Origin: Apostichopus japonicus
Lineage: Eukaryota; Echinodermata; Holothuroidea; Aspidochirotida; Stichopodidae
NCBI RefSeq assembly: GCF_037975245.1
Contig: NC_092577.1
Location: 21,450,898-21,514,897, forward strand
Reading direction: 5' to 3'
Length of the DNA stretch: 64,000 nucleotides
Each line of letters starts with the position of its first letter. The stretch's first letter is position 1. Positions 54,401 to 64,000 of this stretch are shown in pieces. The position numbers and the translations under genes were made by a program. The notes under the pieces were generated by a model. That model worked only from the letters and a program-made list of their open reading frames with translations. It ran no database searches and was not told where the DNA came from.

Positions 54401-54815
54401 TGACAGCTTAGAGAGTACTGCCCATGTTTTTTGGCATTGCCCCTTTGTTTTGAACTTGTGGGAGTGGTTTCAGTCCTGGACCGACCGTTTAACGGGAGAC
54501 CGTTCCTGGTCGGTAGGACAGGGTTTTGTCTTGTATGGATTAGATCCTCCAGTTTGTTCCGTTGCTGTGTTGCAGCGTATTATTTATGTTTGTTCTGTTG
54601 TAAAAAAAATTATTTGGAGGAATAGATGTGATGTTGTTTTTAGGGGGAAATTTGCCAGTTGGCAGGCAGTCCTGGAGGCGGTGAAGTCTGACATTCGCCT
54701 TCAGGTTGAAGGCGATTTTCGCCGTTTATCTAGGGCTGCCTTTTTTGGACGGTGGTGTGCTGGGGAGGGGTGTTTTGTTTCGCTGCGTGCTGGTCGTCCT
54801 TTTGTAGTTTTTTAA
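51421..54815 (+). pseudogene. LINE A copy 2 ORF2, frameshifted and hyperedited
   Basis: The frame is open from ATG 51421 to a stop at 54225 and resumes in another frame at 54222. Copy 1 reads GGGATAGGGCC where this copy reads GGGATATAGGGCC, a TA duplication. The endonuclease domain has lost catalytic residues through A-to-G changes: GDFN became GDFG, SDH became SDR, NVYAPN became GVCAPS, and QETH became REAH (Glu kept). The reverse transcriptase (QYADD) and the C-terminal zinc motif are as in copy 1. The endonuclease should be inactive even without the frameshift. Confidence 0.92.
51478..52307 (+). other. A-to-G hypermutated window
   Basis: Compared base by base with copy 1 (3727-4556, offset 47751), about 100 positions are A in copy 1 and G here. 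All other differences total about 24, including only about 2 G-to-A. About 31 of 34 adenines preceded by T are changed, against roughly 9 of 45 preceded by G. The A-rich bases just before 51478 and just after 52307 are unchanged. The conserved motifs of copy 1 show that copy 1 is ancestral. The pattern is that of adenosine deaminase acting on RNA. Confidence 0.9.
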
Positions 54816-54980
54816 TATTTCAGTGGGGGGTTGGGCGTTTTGTCTCTGCGGGTCGGTGAGCGTGTGTACTTTTTTTTTTTGGCTCGCTTGACCTGAGGTT
54901 CGTTTGTAAGAATGGGATGGTTTGGTAGTGCCGTTTGGCCGTGACGTTTTGTATCCCGTATGACGGGTCACGTAAAAAGC

Positions 54981-54991
54981 ACATGAATTGT
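54981..54991. repeat. Target site duplication, right copy, of LINE A copy 2
   Basis: Exact copy of 50066-50076. Confidence 0.85.
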
Positions 54992-55980
54992 TAACGGGAA
55001 TGATTGACAGCTGCTTGGTTACAGAAAGACAGGGGACATTATCATCGTTCTTAGGTTGCTTTTTTTGTTATCCGCATGTCCCATTTTTATTCGACGTGGA
55101 CTGAGACGGTGGAAAGTTATTTGTATGAGGGGCATTGATAGTGTGAGATAAATATGACTAACAGTAACGTCAGAATTGAAAATACAGGACCTATAGAATA
55201 TGGATGATCGGCATAAAAAAAGGAAGATAGTATAGTGATCCTGTCCAAACACATAGAGGCATACATAAAATAGACGCGGTTTGTCCGATTAAATCATAGT
55301 TCAGGCTTTATTACATACAATGGAGACATCACAGTATAAATTACTGCCAGTGAACATAAGCGAAAACACGGGCTATTCAAATATAAGTACTAATCTATTC
55401 CAAACAGCATCAGACGATGAATGATAAAAAGCTAAAAGTTCCTATGAATGGTCATTGTGTTATTAAAGTGAATTATTTAACAAGTTTAGTTGTAAGGATT
55501 GAATGCAATTAACTATGCCCAAAATATATATATATATAAAATTAAAATGCTCGTACGGCATTTCACTTAAAAGAATTAACGCACTTACATAACAAATTGT
55601 TAAAGTCCTCATCGTCAAAGCAATCCTACATCACAATTACATTACAATAACATAAAATATATATACTAAGCAGCAAAAGAATGGAATGAGCTAAATCTTA
55701 CGATACGACACGCTGACGCTCTTGCAATGTTGTATTTACTAGAGATATGTTTTATCTACTCATTGTACTTCTATGTTAGCGTTATTTTATTTTGTTATTC
55801 TTATTTTCACTACTATGTACTTTACATGTTTGCAGTTCTGACTTTTTAAATTGTAAATTACGTCGACGGGTCTTATGTAAGATAAGCGTTTTTTTCCCCC
55901 TTTTTTGTTTGTCGCTCAGTGAGCCGCGTTCGTTAAGACTTAACTACAGTACCACGGGGAACAATTCCCTCTTGACCTAA
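54992..55980. other. No gene recognised
   Basis: AT-rich, with an (AT)n run near 55529-55541. No supported gene. Confidence 0.5.
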
Positions 55981-55982
55981 TA

Positions 55983-56560
55983 TCATGTTGCCCTTCCGTC
56001 ACACTCGACAACCTTTGGTAAAACCTTCTGGATGAGCCCGATGTATTTCTGAAATTTTTCAGGAGTCATTCGTGCTTTCCAAAATGCTACGATTGCACTG
56101 CACAAGTCCGCCAAAGTTTGAGGTTTTGCCACGGTCCGTATATAATGTTCATGCCAGACCATTTCAATGGGATTCAGATCTGGACTCTCTGATGGTGTAG
56201 GCCACCATGGGATTGAATGATAATCCATGAATGCCTTCGTGAAACGGCTTGTATGCTTAGGGTCATTGTCCTGGATAAACCGATACTTTCCGTCCGGGAA
56301 TGCCTCTGTAGCAAAAGGTAATAAAACGACGAATTTCTGTATAAAACTCTGAATTCATAATTTCAGTAAATACGGTAATATCGGTAGCCCCTTTGCAGGA
56401 TGTCCCTGCCCAGGCGTGCACTTTGAGAGGATGTTTCGGTTTTCAGACCTGAATCGGAGACGGGCATGATGTTTTATTTCAATGGAAATCTCGTCCGTAA
56501 ATACTGCGTCCAGGAATCGGTCACTGCTGTCGATGCATCGCTAGGCGTGTGCTTTGCGTA
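55983..56560 (-). pseudogene. Tc1-like transposase, DDE part
   Basis: On the minus strand: VFTDEISIEIKHHARLRFR, then PGQGHPAKGATDITVF, then QDNDPKHTSRFTKAFMDYHSIPWWPTPSESPDLNPIEMVWHE in shifted frames. The three catalytic residues (D in FTDE, D in QDND, E in NPIE) are present, with 34 residues between the second D and E, the DD34E spacing of Tc1-type transposases. The N-terminal DNA-binding domain is not found. Frameshifts make it inactive. Confidence 0.85.
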
Positions 56561-56639
56561 AAAGTTCTTTTTGTGTCGCACCATTTGACAGGTCTTTGTT
56601 TTGGTAATCGCAGATATATTTTGGATCGGTACTACCCAT

Positions 56640-56942
56640 GCATGCTTCCATAAGACATCGATGCACGTTAAAAAAAAATCAACCCACGATTGTACCGCGA
56701 ATGAGAACTTAAATCAACCAAATTCATCTTCCATTGGTGATCCATTGCACTAACCAAAACTCTGTTTGTAGTGAAACGTCTTCTTCAACTTTTATGTAGC
56801 GTATACGTAAACATTTTTTCTTCCAGTCAAGAATTGCCTTTCGGGTAAGCTGATGCACCCCTTCCTTTTGCACTTCTGAGTAAAGTTTGCTAACCCCTCC
56901 ATAACTCGCAGGGTGTCGGGGGTCGTAATAAATCTTGTGCAA
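56640..56942 (-). pseudogene. Polinton-type integrase N-terminal fragment
   Basis: The minus strand reads KIYYDPRHPASYGGVSKLYSEVQKEGVHQLTRKAILDW and, after a frameshift, RRRFTTNRVLVSAMDHQWKMNLVDLSSHSRYNRG. This is the start of the integrase found in Polinton/Maverick elements and related transposon-derived proteins, as I recall the family. The core beyond the first catalytic Asp (LVDL) is lost. A tandem CAAGTAGTCCTCGTGG repeat lies just upstream at 56939-56974. Confidence 0.65.
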
Positions 56943-56979
56943 GTAGTCCTCGTGGTTTGCAAGTAGTCCTCGTGGGGAG

Positions 56980-57599
56980 GGACAAGGTTCTTTGTTACGA
57001 GAGGAGCGGACAGTGAATGATTAACTCTCGTCGATATAATTATCTTAAATGGCTAAACAAGGTGTTGGTTCTATATCATTTGTAAGGGGGGGGGGATTAG
57101 GGGGGAACGGGGAACATGCGAGGTAGGGATGGGATGGTGAAAAAAAAAAAGTCGTATATGGACTGTAATTGAGATTTTAAATGTAAAAACAAAAATTATT
57201 AACGTTATATTTGTTTAGCTTTTTACTTACAACACAATCATTTACATTGATTTTAACTTACATCTTAATTATGTATTGTTTACATTACACATTATTACAC
57301 ATTGTTCATTGATCATAATAAATTATCCACAATTCCTTTCGTGGCATATGAACGACATTCCACGAGATATTTGCTAGTCAAAATATGTTTTTGTTTTTCC
57401 TCCGTTTATTTCAACTATACATTAATATACAAATATACAAATAACGTATCCATTGAAAAATAGCAAAAGTTAAGAACAATTAGAAGTACTACAAATTCTA
57501 AAAAAACACAAGAAGAATCCCAGACTTACTAGAAAAATACTACAACGAATAACAGCAAAATATAACAATTGCGGATGCGGAAATTGGGAACAATTTCAT
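56980..57599. other. No gene recognised
   Basis: AT-rich, with a run of 9-10 G near 57088 and an A run near 57139. No supported gene. Confidence 0.5.
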
Positions 57600-59124
57600 A
57601 TTTATATATTTATTAATGAGGAAAAAGCATCCTTAAGTTCCTCGAAATGAATTTTAGTCTTTTTGCTTTGTCCAAAAATATAGTTCTCCACCTTTAATGC
57701 AAACGTGAACTTATGAATAAATTCATTACAACTGAAGGTTTTGTTTTGACGCTTGGTACTGAAAATATAGAACTTAAGATGAAGAATGACAAAATTATAA
57801 GGATCAGGTTTTTGTAATAAAAACCCAAAGAAGAATTCCTCTTTTGTGAAGTGTGCTACCAATAACTTTACTGACCACTTCACCTATAAAAGAAGAAGTG
57901 ATGTGACATTCCCAGAAAAGGCGATGAATGGTTTAAATTTTACAGAATGAACATAACGTGTTGTCAGAGATACACATGAGGTTAAGGAGTCTGTTTGTTG
58001 GAAGAATTCTATGTAAGAAACGAAATTCATAGTAGGAGAGTCTCGTCTCAGAAATAGAGTGCCAGGGCATACTGAAAATGTTACTCCAATCGTGACAACT
58101 GAAACCCGTAAACTCTGCTTTCCATTTGGCCATAGCAGTTGGCTCCACGGCGATTTTAGACGTAGGAATTACGATAAAGATACTGAGAAAAAGAACCTGT
58201 ATAAAACAATATGTTATCAAACAAATCAATATTTAAATTAGTAATGTCATTTATGCTACACCCACTCTGCTTCCACTGTTAAGGGAAAGTGTGCCAGCTG
58301 GAACTTTTCTTTGAAAGTGTGGTAACTTAGGGCCTTATTGTTAATGTCGAAAAACTCCGAAACAAACTTCACAGCCTTTTTGTACATGAAATCATGTACA
58401 AAATCTTGTTATTGATGCGAACATGATGATTGTACCAAATTATTTCATTACCGAAGTTATCAGAGGGAGAATTAAAAGAAGCCTCCAGCCAGGCTGTAAC
58501 TGTTTGGTCTACAAACATATTAGACAAGCGTGGGAGATCTTCCACCTTCCAATACACTGAAAAAGCAGCTTACCACCTAAGTTGGACAAACTGTCAGTAA
58601 AAAATAGCTTCCAGACTCCTTGAGTGTTAACGCAATAACGCTTTATCCAGGTACATTTTTAAACTGTTAATGAAACTTGGGATATGCACAACACTGAAAC
58701 CTTTATCTAAACCATTCATGACACCGTTTCGCTTGACTTTAGCCGGTTTCCTGACCAAATGAAATCGAAAATGGTATTGTCTACACCCTTAATAAAGTTA
58801 CGCGGTGGGTTAGGAAGAACCAAAAACAAATACACAAGCTGTGACAATGCGTAACTTTTAACCAGAACGTTGCGGCCCACCGGTATAAGATCTCTTGTAG
58901 ACCAAAGTCGCAAACAGCTTTTAAGCCTCGAAAGTTTGGATATAAAGTTTAATCTAAAGAGATCGTTCACATTGTGTGTAAACCACATACCTAACATCCT
59001 AACAGGACCAGCGGAAAACTTTATATTATAGTTCTTTACAAAAGCAGGGTGGAGATGGACGTAAGACCCCACAGGAAACCAAATGGATTTATCCATATTA
59101 ATAGTCAAACCCCACGAAATTTTT

Positions 59125-59460
59125 CTGTGTGCTTTTTACGTGCTAAGAAAACGGACACGGACCAAAGGTCAACAGAACCAAAAACAATCTCAGTCTGTAA
59201 AAGAACCACCTGTAAAACCACCACCAAAAACTCAACTGAAAACCCACAAACACAAATCTCCCACTGACGTAGCGTTAAACGTGACGTGAAAAGGACACGG
59301 ACCCAAAGGCCAACAGAAGCAAAAGCCAAAAAACCCACTACAAACCGGCCCCAAAAAGCCAACTCAAAACCAAAACAGAAATAAAAACCACCCATATTAT
59401 GTAACAACCCCCACACCCAACAACCAACTGACTCCAAAACCCGGGGAACGCCGGGATAAG
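59125..59460 (-). mobile_element. LINE B 3' UTR insertion, minus strand
   Basis: Family B tail from the GGCGTTCCCCGGGTTTTGGAG junction wording down to CACGTAAAAAGCAC on the minus strand. It contains both copies of the GTCCGTGTCC module. It sits in the reverse transcriptase of the decayed LINE and is paired head-to-head with the plus-strand tail that follows. Confidence 0.85.
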
Positions 59461-59469
59461 ATGTCATTA

Positions 59470-59571
59470 TCTGTGGGTTTCAGTTGGGGTTTTAGTGGTT
59501 GTTAAACAGACTGGGATTGTTTTTTGGGTTCTGTTGACCTTTGGTCCGTGTCCGTTCTTGCACGTAAAAAG
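59470..59571 (+). mobile_element. LINE B 3' end insertion, plus strand
   Basis: About 100 bp of the family B end (TGTGGGTTTCAGTTGGG to CACGTAAAAAGC), in opposite orientation to the adjacent tail. Both carry the same 3' end, so this is not one element inverted within itself. Confidence 0.82.
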
Positions 59572-61597
59572 CACATACAAAATTACTAAATACGGACTAA
59601 GCGGGCAGCCTTGACGCACGCCTCCCTGCACCGGAAAAAAACGGTTGGAAAGCCATTATTGCAAACACAAGCTGTGCAGTTGCTGTAAAACGTACGAACC
59701 CAATTTAGGAAACTTTGAGCAAAGTTAAAACACCTTAAAGATCTTATAACAAAACTGTACTCTAGTTTGTAGAAAGCCTTCTCGAAATCGACGAACAACA
59801 TAAAACCCGACATTTGTGGAAATTACAGTGATCAATAACATCAAGAACGTACCGGATATTTTCCCTAATAAACCGGCCGCGTAAAAAACCTGTTTGGTTT
59901 AGACCAATGATAGTTTCAATGACACATTTCAGTCTAGCAGCAATAGCCTTTGCAGCAATCTTATAGTCCGTATTAAGTAAGGAAATTGGGCGGTAATTAA
60001 GAGGGTGGAATCTTTTCCGGTTTTGGAATGAGGGTAATAATGCCTCTGGATTGTTCATGAGAGAGAGAGATATTATTGCAGGAAAGATTTAAAGAGTCAA
60101 CTACATAGTTCCCCAAAAGATGCCAAAACTTTTTTTAGAAAAATTTGCTGAAAGGCCATCACTGCCAGGCGATTTATCATTATTTAGAGAGCTAAGTGAT
60201 ATACTACACTCCTCGAACATAAGTTCCACCTTCGCAGCTATTAGAGTCATTCTGATTTAAATGCTTCGGAGGCAAATTAAGAAAAATCGTATGCGGGTTA
60301 CAATGACTGCTCGTATATGAATATTGCCATTAGCATCTCAAATCTTACGAATAGAGTTCTTTTCTTTATTTCGTTTCTGAAGGTTAAGAAAATATTTGGT
60401 GTTCTTTTCGCCTTGTTCCACCCAACGAGCATGAGAGCGCATAATAGTTCCTTCAAGTTTAATGTCGTACAAGAGCAGCTGTTCATTTCGAGCACCTTGT
60501 AATTGTGTTCGGGTCTCACTGTCGCTTTTCTTTTGCTTTTTCCTTGCAAAGTCTCTGCTATCTTTGCGTATCAGAAACTTGAGGCCTTCCCATCGCGATG
60601 ATGGGTTTGAATATGAGATGTCGGGTACATAGTCCTGGATGGTATTTGTGATCGTAAAAACATAATGTGGGTCGCTTAAAATAATTATTTAGCTTCCAGT
60701 AACCAGGTCCTCTCTTTTCGTTGGCGAGAATGAGTGAGAGATTTACGAATGAATGGTCTGATTCAATGCCTGTAGAGTGTGACGACTCGGAAACTGAATG
60801 GGCGATATGACGTGAAATGAGGAAAAAAATCTAAACGGCAGTACAAACCTGGGGTGATATTGGAGGTGTAAGTAAAATTTTCGGTTCTGGTAGTTCTCTC
60901 CTCCCTCCATATGTCGATTAGGGACAGCTCAGTCGTAACAGAAATACATTCGTTCCGTGCACGAAAATTTGTTTTTTGCTGCCCCCTTTCATGTCGATGT
61001 CAAGATTGAACACAAAGTTGAAGTTTCCTCCTATGATCAACGTATCACAAGTAAACTCAAATGGTTTGAAACAGATTAATAAAAAAAAGTTGGGTTATCC
61101 AGATTGGGGCGTAGATGCACACAATGGTTACGACTTTGTCTGTAATCGCTATATCCGCAATTACGTAACTGCCTAATTCATGACTATGCCACTTTAAACT
61201 GTCAAGTTTGCATGAGAAAATAATAATTTGTCCTGCCCATTCATTTTGCCAGAGTTTCTCGTCCATAGGTAGGGTGTGAGTCTCTTGTACCAGAATGATT
61301 TGTGCATTCCTTGGGTGGAAATAGGAAAAAGGGTGCCGCCTTTTATTATTCTGACGCAATCCACTAGCATTATAAGAAACTAGTGTGATGTTGTCAGCCA
61401 TTTCAGAACTGGATGATATTAAGTGCTGGAACAGAAACGTCAACGAACTTGATGATAGTGGAGGATGAACACAAACAGACGAAAACGACTAAAAACGAAA
61501 AGATCAATCCAAATTGGAGTGATACCATAGAGGCAGAGGTTGCCCCATGCCACAGGGATTTGATTCCCGATTTGAAAATGGTGACATCATTGTAATG

Positions 61598-62605
61598 TCA
61601 GCGACTGGTTACAATAACATGGTCGTAAAAATATGTCCAATGTCCAAGTTTCCAATGTCCAAGACTCGGATGCTCCACACTACAACCGTAACACAAATCA
61701 TCACATTTTTGTTTTATGGTATGCCAAAGCTCTTGGCAAATCGCATTCTTTGCTAAACGTTGCAATGTCTTTTCGTGTTCGGTTGTCGTTGTCTGGACCT
61801 CATCTACGACGATGCCTTGTTCAAGCAGCCTCTTTGGTTCACATCTGGGGTTTCGCCTCTTGATGTGCCTAGACACAAACGGTGCCTCTACATCCGCTTG
61901 TCGTACATTGACGATCGGGTTCTCCATCAGAATCCAGTACCCAGATCACTTCAGTTTCATCCTGAAACATAGTACGAACAACATATGAATACTAAATCCT
62001 CTTACAATCAGCAATCATCGCTGTGAGCTTTTCGTCAATGTCAGGCACAATACTCTCCAACCACATCCACTGCTCCCCCGTTATATTTATACCTTTGTCG
62101 GATAACATTTTCCGAACTCTCTGTATCGTATGTGCTCACGTAGACTGATAAATGTGCCTATCATTTTAGTTTCATTCTCAGGTTGTAAATGATGTTTGTC
62201 ATATATTGAACGTGAAGGCAAAGGTTTCTTTTCAACTTCCTTCAACGCATTACTAATACGCGTCATTAAAATTTTTAGTTCACCCCACTGTTTGACGGAT
62301 ACAGTAAGCCCTGATTTTCCTGGTAGTAACGCATCACACCTATCCTAGCTATGAAATTGTCTTATGGTAACGTAAGCCTTGCCACGAAATGTATGTAACT
62401 GTACATGCGTATTGCCTTCGAGATGAAACAGAGCAGGTTTACTCAGATGCGTTGGTTTGCAACCCGCTGCGTCGTAATCCTCTGTCAATGGCGATACCGT
62501 TGGTGGAGGTGACTGCGGCGACCGCTCAATAGGGCTCGGCCATTGAAGACGGGTTTCCTCGTCTTGAGGTGTTGGTGGCGTTACACCTTTTCCCAATATG
62601 GCCAT
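61598..62605 (-). pseudogene. Broken gene with PC4-like domain and CYGC motif
   Basis: From the minus-strand ATG at 62605: a Pro-rich N-terminus, then GNTHVQLHTFRGKAYVTIRQF, a stop, LLPGKSGLTVSVKQWGELKILMTRISNAL, and after frameshifts GINITGEQWMWLESIVPDIDEKLTAMI. The beta-strand wording followed by GKSGLTVSVKQWxEL matches the PC4/Sub1 single-strand-DNA-binding fold, apparently with a second partial copy of the strand-helix unit. A last frame (61598-61927) has ICQELWHTIKQKCDDLCYGCSVEHPS, a Cys-rich C-terminus. The gene is interrupted by several stops. Its setting suggests it belonged to a mobile element; I do not know which. Confidence 0.55.
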
Positions 62606-62639
62606 TTTAAAATCAGAAATCCTAAAATTGCTGATATGT

Positions 62640-64000
62640 CCTCGCCACGTTTAAGTTGTCCCATAATGACGTGACGAAAGTCGAACGTTACTTTTAAGGC
62701 CTAACTATGCTGAAACTGGTGGAAGAGACTACACAAATTGAGATCAAAAGCCAATGCAGACAAAAGCTCGTGAACTCGCTGCCAAACTAAGACCGTTTTA
62801 CAAAATTTTTCGCATTGAGTTAAGTTTCATAAACGCTGCCTGGTCACAATGAAACTACATCCTTCATCTTCTTAATACGTTGCAGAAGCCCATAGGGCAT
62901 AAGCGCAACGGGGAGATAGCACTAGCGGCACGCCAGACGACACCTAAATGTGTCGATGCTCTGCGCGCACACCTGGTCATCACTTATTCCAACCAACCTG
63001 AAATAAATACCACGTGGCGTTCCTGTTATTCACATACTCTTAAGAAGAAAATTCACGCTACCTTCCAGATCTGCTGGAAAATAATTAAGTAAACTAATTA
63101 GCATATTATGACATGTAACTTTTTATGAGGTAAAAAGTTCAGTCCTCTGTAGTTTTAACAAACAATCTCATGGTTTTGGTGACTGCTGTGGATCAGGGTG
63201 AGAGTTTAGCTTCTTTATTGTATCTACCTGACTGGCTGATATTATTTCATGGGGTTTTCCTTTTCTCAAGTGACACGTTTATTGACATGTATAACAAAAA
63301 TGAACAGGGTGCATTCAACGTGTACAGTAGTAAAACATCGCATTCAAAGAATGCACAAGTAGGCTTGTGCCGTAGATCATTGTCTATAGTATAAATTATG
63401 TAAGGAACCTAGTGAATGGCAAATCATTGAAGTACAATTACAGTATTTAAAGTCGGATTTATTTACTTGATTATATTAACCACAGGCCTCATTGCCATGC
63501 TTTTACTGCCTAACTCTCCACCAGACTTTTGACGTTGAATTTCTGTCTTATTGTCAGCCTTAACTTTTTACAAAAGATGTGGAGACGGACGTTCAGGTAT
63601 CTTCAAAGCAGTTTCCCTTTGATGTTGTGGCACTCTGGAAATTGACAGGTTGCAGATGAATCAATAGCCAAGGTCAACTATTTCTTGGCATTTCCCATGT
63701 TGATGAGGTCATCACTGCTATACTTCCTTAAGGTCATTTTAGCGGTCTTGAGGTATTGGAAAGCCTTTTGATTTGCATGAACGCGGTTACCTCCAGTGCA
63801 CTCCTATTAGCTTTAACGTAGCCAAAATGGAAGATGGTGGGGAAGTGGATTGAATGCTGTCCAAACAGCTTTAGCAGTGCTTATCATTTCGCTTCAGTCT
63901 AGATATGCAATAACCACTGAGGTAGTATAAGCTGTTCTCTTCATCTGTGGCCATCGGGTCAGGTGTTTGTCTCAGATTAATGTTCACCTCAGGAATGTCA
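62640..64000. other. No gene recognised
   Basis: The short frames near 62880 and 63170 resemble nothing I know. There are no repeats or RNA genes that I can support. Confidence 0.5.

Larger units (their letters stand above)
50077..54980 (+). mobile_element. Full-length LINE A, copy 2, with hypermutated endonuclease
   Basis: This is a 4.9-kb relative of 2248-7224 with an 11-bp target duplication and the same 3' end, AAAAAGC. It has about 19 extra bases (50077-50095) before the shared 5' end GGCTTTCGTGGAGTGC. The copies differ unevenly. The 5' UTR and ORF1 differ by several percent with mixed changes. The endonuclease region is hypermutated A to G. The last 2.7 kb is nearly identical (about 1 percent). 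A 2-bp insertion breaks ORF2 near 54214, so the copy is dead. Confidence 0.92.
57602..61412 (-). pseudogene. Second L1/Tx1-type LINE ORF2, decayed
   Basis: Minus strand, in order: endonuclease (NITLVSYNASGLRQNNKRR, VQETHTLPMDEKLW, VCIYAPI; 60950-61412), linker (LVGWNKAKRTPNIFL; 60300-60550), and reverse transcriptase (NDKSPGSDGLS, NYRPISLLNTDYKIAAKAIAARL, GFLRGRFIRENIRYVLDV, LFVDFEKAFYKLEY, VRQGCPLSP; 59586-60170). After the family B insertions come MTINMDKSIWFPVG, FIWSGN and, at 57950-58230, EFRFLHRILPTNRLLNLM. The YADD box is missing, deleted where LINE B inserted. Many stops and frameshifts. It is a different family from A. Confidence 0.82.

Noticed and set aside
59125-59571. Twin-priming inversion of a single LINE B
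   Set aside because: Both arms end in the same 3' tail, whereas twin priming would split one RNA into non-overlapping parts.

Overview
The window looks like a piece of an animal nuclear genome made almost entirely of transposable elements. I could not recognise any single-copy host gene. The element mix points to a marine invertebrate, probably a deuterostome such as an echinoderm: a Gmr1-type Ty3/gypsy element, a Mag-like gypsy element with very short LTRs, Tx1/L1-like LINEs, DIRS, CR1-like, Tc1 and Polinton remnants, and long AGGTCA-rich repeats. That placement is an inference, not a proof. The unique-looking DNA is AT-rich, while the LINE open reading frames are GC-richer.

Layout. 2.2-7.2 kb: an intact-looking two-ORF LINE ('family A', Tx1-like) with a 15-bp target duplication. 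9.7-10.5 kb: a tRNA-like SINE head interrupted by a non-autonomous TIR element. 13.4-14.7 kb: the inverted 5' end of family A fused to the 3' half of a related ORF1-only LINE ('family B'). 14.7-15.3 kb: a gypsy integrase remnant. 15.3-28.7 kb: a Gmr1-like gypsy retrotransposon with integrase upstream of reverse transcriptase, split by a full-length family B element, a composite insertion ending in a family A tail, and a complete but decayed Mag-like element with a 5-bp target duplication. 28.7-29.9 kb: a family B fragment. 31.3-33.8 and 42.9-45.1 kb: two copies, in opposite orientation, of an AGGTCA-rich repeat with GGTTCCTTGCT ends. 34.3 kb: a U2 snRNA-headed SINE. 35.2-39.3 kb: a decayed transposase gene with two nested insertions. 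40.4-41.8 kb: a deleted Gmr1-like copy with a family B tail inside. 46-48 kb: a DIRS remnant. 48.2-48.8 kb: a CR1-like LINE end. 50.1-55.0 kb: a second full-length family A copy. 56-57 kb: Tc1 and Polinton-type remnants. 57.6-61.4 kb: a second, decayed L1/Tx1-type LINE. 61.6-62.6 kb: a broken gene with a PC4-like domain.

The main finding is in the second family A copy. About 830 bp of its endonuclease domain (51478-52307) carries roughly 100 sense-strand A-to-G substitutions relative to copy 1, against about 24 changes of all other kinds. The edges are sharp, and there is a strong preference for A preceded by T over A preceded by G. This is the signature of ADAR-type adenosine deamination of the LINE RNA or RNA:DNA hybrid, copied into the genome. 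It destroys catalytic endonuclease residues but cannot create stop codons.

The second theme is the A/B pair. Family B has a family A-like ORF1, family A-like 5' and 3' ends and no ORF2, so it looks like a non-autonomous partner probably mobilised by A. Comparisons were made by eye; counts are hand counts and boundaries are approximate unless a target duplication fixes them.
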